Notes: generated from the sequence alone by a model not told the origin. DNA of 24,564 nt from Dimorphilus gyrociliatus (GCA_904063045.1 CAJFCJ010000163.1:1-24564); one strand, 5' to 3'; shown: positions 1-9,214, counted from the stretch's first letter. Program-made: numbers and translations.

Positions 1-104
1 TCTTACAACTTGTTAATTTTTGATTAAAATCAGCATTTTGAAGAATTTTAATACATAAAAAAGGTCAAATCAGTAATGTTAAATTTTCCAAATAGTTTCT
101 TTTT

Positions 105-1680
105 TTATTGAATATACTCGCTTCCCAAAAGCTCTTTAAACTTTTCCCTTATTTCACGACATTCCTCTTTATCAACTCCTTTATAATAGACTCTTAGTCT
201 AATTTCTTGAAAATTCTCAGGTAAAAATTTACTAACTCTTTCTTTTTTAAGTTTAAAAGGTTTGTCTGGTTCAGATTTTTTATAGAAAAGGAATTTTTCA
301 ACTGGATTCATATTTTTCATATCTGGAGCAAAATTGAATATGGTTTTGTATTTTGTAAGTAATTCTTTTTTATCTTCTAAATGAAAAGTTAAGATTTCAT
401 CTACTTCTTTCATTTTATCATCATCGCTTACTTCAACAATACACCTGTAAAGTTTCCTTTGATGGATTCTCCTTAAAAGTTGTTGGGCATCTTTCAAATT
501 GTCGTCAGTAGAATAAAGTATTCTTGAAAATATCTCATCAGTAAATTGATTAAAAGCGTCAACATTTTGGCATATTTCACCAAGTTTTACTTCTTCAATT
601 TCTCCTTCTTCATTCTTTATTTTCAATTGAAAATTATCCGTTGCCATGATTAAAGCGTCATACATCCTAAAGAAGAGGGATTGGGGTATTATTCATTGAA
701 AATTGTATTCATTACACTCACATTAACGCTATAGCTTTGCAAGTTTTATGCTGATAAGCTCTCTCATGTAGCTGTAATCTTGTATGGAATAATTCATAAA
801 TGCACTTTGCCTCCTTAATAAAGAAAAACTGGTAAAACTAAGAATATTTTACTTAAGAATAAAATATTATACTTTTTCTCTTAAAGATATTTTAAAATTT
901 TTATCATCTTTATCTTCGGAAACTTTTGCGAATTGAATAAAACGAGAATGATCAAATGATGATCTAATTCCAAGATGATAAGAATCCCTTGCAATGTAAT
1001 CAAACCTATCAACATCTACTCCACTTTCCTTATTCCATATAATTTCATAGAGGAATCTGTAATGACAATTTTGTGTTCAAATTTTCAAATTCTTGACATA
1101 CTAATTAACTTTACTTTCTATTTCTAAATTTCACATCAGTAAATTCTCCAGTTTTTTTACCTAAAATCAAATCTCTAAGAAATTCTCTATCCTTCTCTTG
1201 AAATTGTTCTTTTTCGAATTCTTGTTGTAAATTATTTTCTTGTATGATTTGATCAAATATTTTTACTGCTAATTCCTTTTCATCCATATTGAAGTCACGT
1301 CTAAATTTCTCTCGAAAATCAGCAAGTAGAGGTGCATTTGCCAAATTTCTGCAAAGACCTCCCAAAGACACTAGAAGTATATCTTTTTCATCGAACCATT
1401 TAACGTCAGTTGTTTTAAGCGCTCTAAGCAGTTTAGTTGCTAAATAGCATGTTCCTAAACTATGTTCGAAACTGGTATGAGTAGCAGATGGATAAACAAA
1501 ATGACAAGGTCCGAGTTGTTTAATATAACGCAAACGTTGAAATTGAGGCGTGTCAATGACTTTGATAAGTAGAGGATGGAATTCTAAATTTTTGTATATT
1601 ATCTTCGATAGATTTATATATTAAACAATAAAAAAATATACAAACCCATGTGACCATGAACAGCATCATTAAAAACTTTC
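105..1680 (-). CDS. SAMHD1: SAMHD1-like HD-domain protein, probable pseudoenzyme, five exons
   Basis: HD-domain part of the SAMHD1 dNTP triphosphohydrolase family, which cuts dNTPs to nucleoside plus triphosphate. I read five exons: about 1680-1646, 1583-1115, 1056-873, 813-722 and 666-105. The GT-AG introns of 62, 58, 59 and 55 bases all join in phase. Family landmarks appear in order: KVFNDAVHGHM, EFHPLL, DTPQFQRLRYIKQLG, FEHSLG, FLYEI, DYIARDSYHLGI, ELFHTRLQLHERAYQHK, ILYSTD, VYYKGVD. The first metal His (in FEHSLG) and the last Asp (in IARDSYH) remain, but the HD dyad reads Arg-Asn (codons 1350-1345, context GLCRNLANAP), and neighbouring active-site histidines are also gone, so catalysis is unlikely. 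No SAM domain is seen. The 5' end is unresolved: the first exon is open only to a TAA at 1733-1731 and has no in-frame ATG. An AATAAA overlaps the stop. Family assignment is firm; loss of activity is inferred. Confidence 0.88.
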
Positions 1681-1822
1681 TTTCCATCTCCAAAATGGAT
1701 TGACAATCGTTTTTTAATTATATATTTTATTTATATATCTCATTGTTTTCAACAAATAATTTGACCTCTTTTTTTATAACACTGCTGATAATAATAATCA
1801 TATTTATCTATCAAAAAAAATA

Positions 1823-1831
1823 TCACGTGAC
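1823..1831. promoter_or_regulatory. TCACGTGAC E-box between divergent genes
   Basis: An extended E-box with a CACGTG core lies in the gap between the SAMHD1-like gene (minus) and the GPCR (plus). The same nonamer occurs at 11008-11016 and 23982-23990. It fits the site bound by bHLH-zip factors of the MITF/TFEB/USF type; function here is inferred from position and recurrence. Confidence 0.35.
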
Positions 1832-2008
1832 CTGAATAATTTTCATAAATGTATTTCTTTGTTTTATTAATACAGCAAATGGGAGAATGTTTTCTTTGGC
1901 TAAAAGCATTATTTATAATGAATAGCATTTCTGAGTATATATCATTAATGATAGTTTATATCTTCCTCTCTCTTTCAGTTGAAGAAAATAGAAAATTTAA
2001 ATTTGAAA

Positions 2009-2916
2009 ATGAATAGAACAAACATAACTGGTATAGTTGAATTTGGAGAAATAGAATATATACTACTATTAACATTGTATTTTAGTCTCTTCTCTTTGGG
2101 AATATTACTCAATACTCTTATACTATTGATTATTTTAAAAAATAGACAGATCATTAAATCAATTGTAATATTTATTCCAGCAATAACCATTGCAGATATT
2201 TGTATTTTAATCTGGAATATTGCTGAATCAATTATAAGGGTATCAGTTGATCTGGAAAGTATACAACCAGTTTTATGTATTTTAACATATTTGTTAAAAG
2301 TAATTTTTTATGTTCAATCCCAAATTTATTTATTATTTTGTTTTATTTATAGATTTATTATGATTAAATATCCTTTACATTATGATAGATATTTCACTAA
2401 TTGCAGATCATTTTTTACTATTTTTCTTATTATTCTATTCTCATTTATCTTTTGTCTTTTTCCATGTTATATTCCAATGTTTGGCTATAGAAAATATGCA
2501 ATTTGTCAAGGTTATATGGTTTATAAAAATGAATATTTTTTTATATATCAAACTATTTTCCTTCCAAATATATTTGGAGCTTTAGTTCTACATTCAAAAC
2601 TTTTGAAATTGGCTAAAAACATGCAAATGATATACAAAAACAAACAAATAGGACTAAAAATATCTCCAAATCCTCTAAAGCAACTTTAATACAATTAGTC
2701 CTAATGGCTTCTCTTTGGATGTTATATTCTTTAACATTTGTTATATATTTCTACTATCCAACTGCAACGACAATAAAAATTGTAAACAGTGCAAATATTA
2801 TAATTGTACTTCAATCTGTAATTAACCCTATAATAGCAATAATTGGAAATTCTTCAATTAAACACTCCATCTATAATCTCTTTAAACAAAATAGAGTGAC
2901 ATCCAGAAATATTTAA
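2009..2916 (+). CDS. Class A (rhodopsin-like) GPCR with one frame break
   Basis: Seven-helix receptor in one coding exon. A polypyrimidine stretch ending in CAG (to 1978) suggests an upstream 5' UTR exon; the first in-frame ATG is 2009, followed by two N-glycosylation sequons (NRT, NIT). TM1 carries GILLN, TM2 IADICIL with the usual Asp, TM3 ends in IYRFIMIKYPL where DRY is expected, and TM4 and TM5 follow with a loop-2 Cys. The frame runs into TAA at 2687-2689; TM6 (KATLIQLVLMASLWMLY) and TM7 (VINPIIAIIGN, where NPxxY is usual) continue in the -1 frame to a TAA at 2916. The break lies in intracellular loop 3, about 2620-2690. No GT occurs there, so an intron is unlikely. It is either a one-base deletion (pseudogene) or an assembly error. 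Ligand unknown; the altered DRY and NPxxY motifs suggest a fast-evolving chemosensory-type or orphan receptor. Confidence 0.8.
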
Positions 2917-3120
2917 TCAATTTTCTAAGGTAAAGAATCTCAATAGAATGTTTTGGCTTTCAAATTTTTTACCCACATTTTCAGAGTTCAGCTTTCAAAA
3001 AAAGTCTTGTAAAATTCTACTTTAATGTCATTGACCTCAACTAGAGTTTGGATAAATATAGAAGTATTGTAGGATATACTTTGAATATTCAATTATCAAA
3101 AATTCTATGCTGTTCAATGA

Positions 3121-3408
3121 TTAACTTTGTACAATGAAAGCAGAAAATTTACATATCTTTAAATATTTTTGATTAAAGCAAGGAGATTTCAATGGCAAAA
3201 GAAAGTAGGTCATACTCTTGAAATAGTTGAAGTTTGTAGATTCAATTAAATTTAACTGTTTTTGGATAAAATCATCTGGCAGTATATTAAAGAATGCTTT
3301 GAATGTATATTTAATAAGTTTAGAGAATTTATGATTAATTAATATCTGGCAGTTATTGACTAATAAACAAAGAATGTTAAATGGGAGCAGGAGAAACTTT
3401 TCCCACAT
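3121..3408 (-). CDS. Hypothetical 95-residue ORF, doubtful
   Basis: An ATG-initiated open frame in the gap between the GPCR and the methyltransferase. The predicted protein has a hydrophobic start (LLLPFNILCLLV) and later LPDDFIQKQL. The spacing of PFNILC and LPDDF loosely recalls the BC-box plus cullin-box start of the LRR protein at 21607, but key positions differ (Phe for Leu, Asn at the last hydrophobic position). No domain is recognised and no LRR region follows. It could be a relic first exon or chance. Confidence 0.2.
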   Translation of the reverse strand: MWEKFLLLPFNILCLLVNNCQILINHKFSKLIKYTFKAFFNILPDDFIQKQLNLIESTNFNYFKSMTYFLLPLKSPCFNQKYLKICKFSAFIVQS

Positions 3409-3478
3409 GATAAACTCAGGAACACTTTTCTTCTTCCAATATCTATGTTAAATTAATATTGATTATTTGGAATTTTAT

Positions 3479-4189
3479 TCAGCAACTGGCTATAAAAAAA
3501 TATGTTGGAACACTCATGACAAACTTTCCGTACGATGATACTTTGAAGCCAACTTCTTCTACAATATTTACAAGTTTGTCTGAATCAATGCAATAATGAG
3601 CAAATGTTTTTTCCCCTACTTGATAATTTTGCTGTTTTACAGCTCCGTAATCGTATAATACGCCACCTGGATTCAATTTATTGTATACATTTTTTAACGA
3701 CTTCATCAAATCTTCCTCTGTTTTACAAGCAGACAGCAACACGAAATTCATGGAGATTACATCATACTTACTATCGTCATTTGGTATTATTTGATGATTG
3801 AGCAAATCCGACTGTGAAATTTTCTTAACACTTTTCAATGCATTTTCATTCATTTCGTTAATATCACGACCTTCTAAAGCTGAAACATACTGAACCAAAG
3901 TTCTTATGTTGTCTAGGTCATCTACAGTTTTCCATTTTTTCAAGCAGTCGATATTAACATCAGAGAAGTCGGATAATGTAATGTCATCGAATTTGATACT
4001 CGCTGAAAAAATTCCAATAGGTGAAGGACCACTCCCAATTTCCAAATATTTACCACTTTTTGTCAAACTCTTTATAAATCTATGAAGTTGAAATAAATTT
4101 GCGAAATTCTCTATATCAGGTTGTCTCCAATTGTTTATAAAATTTTCAGGCCATTCTTCATTGTTATAATCTTCTCTAAATGATGTCAT
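3479..4189 (-). CDS. NNMT/PNMT/TEMT-family SAM-dependent methyltransferase
   Basis: Intronless 236-residue class I methyltransferase of the nicotinamide/phenylethanolamine/thioether N-methyltransferase family (members about 260-280 residues). Seen: an N-terminal region rich in aromatics, motif I YLEIGSGPSPIG for S-adenosylmethionine, the acidic post-I strand LSDFSDVNIDCLKKW that matches the family DYSD-QNL-EKW pattern, then NPGGVLYDYGAVKQQNYQVGE, the family's late LLKPGG...GE segment. The ATG at 4189 gives a start consistent with family length, and a TATA-like box lies just upstream. By my alignment the nicotinamide-binding Asp of human NNMT falls on Gly here, so the substrate may differ; that rests on memory of the human protein. 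The stop codon TGA shares its A with an AATAAA. No breaks seen. Confidence 0.88.
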   Translation of the reverse strand: MTSFREDYNNEEWPENFINNWRQPDIENFANLFQLHRFIKSLTKSGKYLEIGSGPSPIGIFSASIKFDDITLSDFSDVNIDCLKKWKTVDDLDNIRTLVQYVSALEGRDINEMNENALKSVKKISQSDLLNHQIIPNDDSKYDVISMNFVLLSACKTEEDLMKSLKNVYNKLNPGGVLYDYGAVKQQNYQVGEKTFAHYCIDSDKLVNIVEEVGFKVSSYGKFVMSVPTYFFIASC

Positions 4190-4235
4190 TTTAGTGATTC
4201 AAAATTTTGTCCTAATTTAAAGATTTAAGGTTGAA

Positions 4236-4243
4236 CTTTTATA
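4236..4243 (-). promoter_or_regulatory. TATA box of the methyltransferase gene
   Basis: Minus-strand TATAAAAG lies 47-54 bases upstream of the ATG at 4189, predicting transcription from about 4210 and a 5' UTR of roughly 20 bases. Sequence match only. Confidence 0.45.
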
Positions 4244-4244
4244 C

Positions 4245-5550
4245 AAAAAAGTTTTTTTTTTATAAAAGATTCAGAGCGCCACCTAGTTTTATTCTAGATG
4301 AATGTTATATTATCTTTTTAAAATGTTGCAAAATGACGTATTGACGGAATTACTTTATGTAAAGCACATTTGAATGTCATGAGAAAGATTTACTATGTAA
4401 CTGTGTATAGGCAGGTTGCCAAATTGTTCCTAGTTCAATGTTAATATAGAGTTAGTTACTTGGGGAGAGGAAATTTACCTTACAAAATGAATATGCATTA
4501 TACTTTAAGCCTAGTGCATAATAGAACATCATTCATTAAGAAAAACGATAATTTTAAAGCTTAGACAACTAAAGAAATTAATTAAAAAAAATAAGCCTAT
4601 ATTTTAGAATTACATCCCCCTCTCTCCATGCCTCTCTCTCTCTCTTAGCATATTGTATTTTAAGTGCAGGAGTGATTTATAAAGTTTAGTCATTGGCATG
4701 TGTTGAAAGTTGTCTTTTAAATGGTTTATTGAAAACATAGAAAGGCATGAAAAAAATATTTTAAAATATTTCACAACACCTCCAAAAGAATCACAGAAAT
4801 ATTTTGCATGTTGAATTAGATACTTAAATATAAGATTTCTATGTCAATCTAAGCAGTATGATTCACAGATAACTTTGAAAATTCCATTGCTGTTTTGATA
4901 CTTTTCTTTCATTTCCGGAATCATCGTTTCAAGAATTTTGTAAGTATTAAGTAAAGGTCAAGGACAATTTAATGAATTTATTTAATATACCACTAACTTG
5001 GGATTAATCATTAAGGTAAAACTGTAGATATCTCCAACAAACATCTATTATGCTAATGATCAATTAATAGCATGAATATTCGATAATATTGATTTTTTGT
5101 AACTATAATAAACTTTAGGAAATTCAAATTCTTCACATTGGAAAATTTTCTTGATTTCGTAGAAATATTTATCAACTGTACAGATTTATTACAAAAACAT
5201 TCCAATTCCCCATCCATCTTCGCTACAGAAGTATTTAAATACTTTATCACCAGCACCAACAGGTATAGTAGCAGAGTAACTTTTTCCTATAATTTTCAAT
5301 ATATAGGAATTTTTTCTCAAAAATATAAAAATAAGATCTTTTAGTTATTTTACATACATTTTGGAGTCTAGAATGGACACCGAACGAATATAGTTGGAAT
5401 ACTTTTTGAAAATAACCAATACCATACATGTTTTTAGTACATATATTATATCCGATAGATGGCGTTATTAATACTACTTATTACAAGATTATGTAATAAT
5501 AAATGTATGTGTGTTTGTGCATTGAAATTTCCAAAATATGAAAAAAAAAA
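4245..5550. other. Gene-poor gap, 4.2-5.5 kb
   Basis: No gene I can defend. It contains a CT microsatellite (about 4617-4648), a stretch around 4408-4455 sharing GCAGGTTGCCAAATT with the repeat at 12.58 kb, a CTCF-like 14-mer (4276-4289, 12 of 14 positions on the minus strand) and a weaker one at 5452-5465 (11 of 14). On the minus strand, short open stretches near 4850-4960 (ILETMIPEMKEKYQ) and 5170-5280 (YSATIPVGAGDKVFKYF) look protein-like but have no start or clear splice sites; they may be relic exons. Confidence 0.4.
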
Positions 5551-5553
5551 TTT

Positions 5554-7468
5554 TTATTCCAACTCAGAAACATAGAACAAAGCGAACGAAGTTAATTTAA
5601 TATTATTTTCACTGTAGATAGATTGCAATAATTCAACTGCAACAGATTGTCCTTGTTGCAGTTGTATTAAACCGCCTCTACTGACTGTATCGTATGACGT
5701 ATGAATTGTTACTTGACGCCATAATATTAATCTTATATTAAAATTAACAGTTATATAGACAATTCCAAAACGTTGTGGATATAATCCAATAGAGACGTCG
5801 GCATAGTAGAGTCCAGTTTTTGGTACTTTGTACGAACGATCATTCGCACTCCATGATGAAGTTGTGTCAATTGATATATCTTCAAATAATATTCTCCTTC
5901 TAACTACGTTATTAACGCTTTTTTGTTTTATAGGCAAAAAATATAGGCCTATTTTGGGATGTATCCAATTGGAAACCTGTTAAATAAGTTTCCAAATAGT
6001 TTGTTGACCTCGATTCACCTTCCAATAGTTTTAAACCAATATTATCGCCAGCGTTTAATTGGATAATAAATCCTCTGGACGCTTGATCAAAGGCGTTAAG
6101 GGCTCTATGATTTCTTATAATAGATAATTCGGATTTGTTGTTACGATTGTTAATGTCCAGCGTTAACCACGCCTTTTCTTTAGCATTGAAGCCTATACCA
6201 ATTGTTTATATAGTATAGACCGCTGGTCGAAATTCTTAACTGTCTTTTATCGGCTGTTGGCACAACTCCTCTTAACGTTACAACTCTTTCAAACGGTAAT
6301 AAACCAGTAGTCCCGTTTGATGATGTAACTCTACCAACAAAAAAACCATTGTTTGTCTCATAACGAAACGTAGTCCACGACATATGTTGACCGGAAGTTG
6401 AACTTGCTATTGGAGTAAGAAAATCATTGTAAATGTATGGATTAAATAGAGGCGTAAGTGAAAATAATCCAGATCTAGCTGATATATCCGATGTAGCTGA
6501 TATAGAAGTTTGTACAGTTAACCTTGAAAGGGCAATGTCAACACCAAAATCTTTTCATTATTAGATTAGCTGAGTGTGAATTTCTTGTTGAAATTGATAT
6601 TGATGTAAAGAAAAAATCCTTGTTGTTCAACATTCAATGAATTTGTTGTTGTGTTAAAAAAATTTCCTTGTTCTGTTGAAATTACTTGCCATTTTACTCT
6701 TCCCTCTGGAATTCTCGTATTTCTTACTATACTTACCATAGACGATTGAGAATTTGCCACGTTACAAGGAGGATTTAAACATATATCAACGTCAACCGAA
6801 CTTCCGGGACAATCGTCACCTCCGTTCATTGGAGGTGGACTATCGCAATTTCTTGTACGAATTCGAAGACCATCTCCGCAGGATGGTTCGCAAGAACTCC
6901 AATCCGACCATGTTGACCAACCTCCAGATATTGGACATTTAGCTTCGTCAGGCGTAACGCAAATTCTAGTATTGCAATCTCTTACATTCAATGATGGACT
7001 AAAATAATATCCATCCGGACATTGCTGTGGCCATGAAACTCCATTATAACAATGGTAATACTGTCTACAATCATTTTCATTAGGCAATGTAACATTTTGT
7101 CTATTTGCACAAATGGAATTTTTTAAAAAACAAGGTTCCTCCAAAGATTCTTTAGCGTTAATACCTTCCAAACATTCTGAACTGTGAACATCAGGTTTTA
7201 ATATTAATGATGAATTGCCTCCAGGACAATCGGCTTCGGCTGGTTCAACGCACAATGAATATTCGCAATTGGTTAATGAAACAGTGAAAAATAGTCCTGG
7301 TGGACATTGTTGAGGATAGGCAACGCCATTTATACAATGATAATATACACCGCAAAACGAAGGATCAGCAAAAGCTCCATCAATTGGTTTCAAATTGGAA
7401 TTAAGTGGACAATTAAATTGCGATAGACCGGAAGCGGCCAATGAAGATACTAAATGGAATAGTGTCAT
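5554..7468 (-). CDS. Secreted CBM14 x2 - TSP1 - C1q-like x3 protein with frame breaks
   Basis: Extracellular recognition-type protein. From the ATG at 7468: a short hydrophobic leader, two chitin-binding peritrophin-A domains (INGVAYPQQCPPGLFF; YNGVSWPQQCPDGYYF), a thrombospondin type 1 repeat (GGWSTWSDWSSCEPSCGDG) and the first C1q-like jelly roll (VKWQVISTEQGN ... GFFLYININFN). The frame then breaks. A second C1q-like domain follows (STSGLYYI, then IGIGFNAKEKAWLTLDINN, FIIQLNAGDNIGLKLLEG) and a third, intact one (KTGLYYADVSIGL, GLIQLQQGQSVAVELL, FALFYVSELE). Breaks, all +1, lie near 6578, 6548, 6203 and 5938. The last could instead be an intron (donor after GAAG, acceptor AAAATAG), but that would remove the final strand of domain 2. 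An alternative first exon with ATG near 7537 and an intron at 7517-7450 is possible. The stop lies inside AATAAA. Domain calls are firm; integrity is not. Confidence 0.78.
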
Positions 7469-7777
7469 TAATATATTATAATTTATACAAATATAAATTT
7501 CTACACACCAATTATACAGAGATTTCTTAAAATGTTCATTTTAGCTGAAAAGTAATTCAAATATTCCCAATGCTATATATACACTCTTTTAATGGAGGTC
7601 AACGTTCTATATTTCGTAATAATTAATTACACAAAGATGTCAAGCAGAGGTAAATCTAATCACTATTGATATTGGGATAAGATAAAGAAGAAGAGATTCT
7701 AATCTTGATAAAATAGACCCAAAAAAAAGACAATACAGAACTTCAAAGAATCACTTATAGGCCTACATTTCGATAAA
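7469..7777. other. Short gap upstream of the C1q-like gene
   Basis: Likely 5' region of the minus-strand C1q-like gene. It has a TATATA stretch (about 7573-7582) and an AGGCCTA (7759-7765). No further gene is seen. Confidence 0.3.
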
Positions 7778-7933
7778 ATGACTACGTGGAGAGATATTCT
7801 TTGTGTCTATAAGGCATTTGCTTTAATGATGTTTTCATATGGATTTTGTAATAAGTGTTATTTCATAAATAATTCTTCTCAACTCGTAATTATCTACTTT
7901 ACCAGTTTACATTATAAAAACTCAATTATTTAA
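7778..7933 (+). CDS. Possible small secreted peptide ORF, doubtful
   Basis: An ATG in a good context (AAAATGA) opens 51 codons whose start reads MTTWRDILCVYKAFALMMF, a plausible signal peptide with Cys later. It could be a first exon or a tiny peptide gene. It runs toward the 3' end of the minus-strand PAN gene, with no supporting neighbour exon, so chance is quite possible. Confidence 0.18.
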   Translation: MTTWRDILCVYKAFALMMFSYGFCNKCYFINNSSQLVIIYFTSLHYKNSII

Positions 7934-7973
7934 TATGATAATATATTCTTCTATTGTTCATCCTTTTTTTCTC

Positions 7974-8969
7974 TCATTTTCTCTCACAATGTTTTCTCAT
8001 TATGAATAATGCATTTTTTAATAATTCATATTTCAATTTACCTTTTACTATTCTATAAAAATCAACATCGTTTTTATCAAATAAAGTCATTCCTGGAGAA
8101 TTTTCTGTTGTAAAGAAGCACTTTTTGTCTGAAACTTCATAATTGAAACCCCTTTTTTTTGTTTTTTTTTAAAAAAAATTCTATAATAGAAATATTAAAA
8201 GAAAAAATTTCAAATATTCAAATACTTATGTGCAATTACTCAACACACTACAATATTGTTTACACATGTCTAGATCTCCCTTAAATATTTCTTCATAAGG
8301 AATGAGTAGTTCTTTTCCCTTAATCCTTTCAAATACTTTTACTAAGTTGAGGAAAAAAAAAAGTCATTTTTTTTTAAAAAAAAACAAAAAAACAAAAAAA
8401 GTAACCTTATCTTTATCTTACCTTGTGGAATATTTGCTAGAATATTTTTATTGTTGGTTTTTTTTTAAAAAAAAAAAGAACATTTACTTTAAAATAAATT
8501 AAAAAAAAAAACAAATTATCTTACGACAACTGGTTTTTTTGTCATAATAGTCGGTTTCTTGACTATTCTGAAGTACTTGCTCTTTTGAATATAATTTACA
8601 TTTTAATTCAATTCATTTATAGGAAAATGACCTAGAAAATGAATATTTTCAAAAAAAGAGAAGAATAATTAATCAATCATTTACTTGCAAATAGGATGAA
8701 GATCACAATGTTCTCTACATTCCGTCAAATTAAAAGATTTAAATTTTATCAATCGTTCTCCAGAAGCTTTCTTACTCAAATGAGTAGAATAGGAGCAAGA
8801 AGCTTAAATTAATGATTGATTGTAGAAATGCAAAAAGAAAAAGAGAAAATTAATCCTTTTTACCACATGTAACATTTTCCATTGACAGTGTGAGTAGTGT
8901 CAACACTATTGGAAAGAATATTAAAGATTGAAAATAAATAGGAAAAGTTATCTTTTGAAGATATGCCAT
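7974..8969 (-). CDS. Secreted two-PAN/apple-domain protein, six small exons
   Basis: Assembled by eye: exons 8969-8864, 8802-8685, 8631-8525, 8436-8422 (15 bases), 8341-8230 and 8151 to about 7974. Introns are 61, 53, 88, 80 and 78 bases and phases match throughout. Exon 1 encodes a signal peptide (MAYLQKITF ... FFPIVLTLLTLS). PAN 1 reads CSYSTHLSKKASGERL, then KSFNLTECREHCDLHPICKSFSYK and ends KLYS; PAN 2 reads VFERIKGKELLIPYEE, MCKQYCSVLSNC, TGFNYEVSDKKCFF, DVDFYRIV. The cysteine spacing C-x3-C-x5-C-x11-C is the same in both. PAN domains bind proteins or glycans outside the cell. Oddities: an in-frame TGA in PAN 1 (8615-8613), a donor ATAAGT instead of GTAAGT (8229), and long T/A homopolymers in introns 3-5. 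The end at 7974 is a read-through of a possible donor at 8041; an ATTAAA lies at 7934-7929. Possibly a decaying gene. Confidence 0.72.
8152..8478. repeat. T(n)A(n) homopolymer tracts in three PAN-gene introns
   Basis: Three blocks where a run of about nine or more T is followed directly by a run of A occur at about 8152-8178, 8366-8400 and 8459-8478. Each falls in one of introns 3, 4 and 5 of the minus-strand PAN gene. The first and second are near inverted copies of each other (T-run, G, T-run, A-run against T-run, A-run, C, A-run), so they could fold together. Confidence 0.55.
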
Positions 8970-9214
8970 CTTTGATATAGAAATGAAAAAGTGAAGGTTT
9001 ATAAGCTGTATAAATATTTAGATTGATTATTATTGAAGTTATTTGTTTTTTGGTCCAATTGTTAAGGGGAAGAAGACAAGTTTTGAATAATTTACTTAGT
9101 AGAATAAAGTTGAAGGAATGTAAATATTATGTCTGACAATAGGAAATTTCTAAACGTTTACAAAATTGGACATTAATTTTAAATGATACTTTTAATCATC
9201 TATCAATTCTTTAG

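Noticed and set aside
6754-6942. Plus-strand ORF over the TSP1 domain
   Set aside because: Antisense of a confidently assigned domain.
8302-8502. 66-codon plus-strand ORF rich in Lys and Phe
   Set aside because: It is built from the T/A homopolymer tracts in PAN-gene introns.
8996-9003. Minus-strand TATAAACC as TATA box of the PAN gene
   Set aside because: It is only 27-34 bases before the ATG, which would put the transcription start at or after the start codon.
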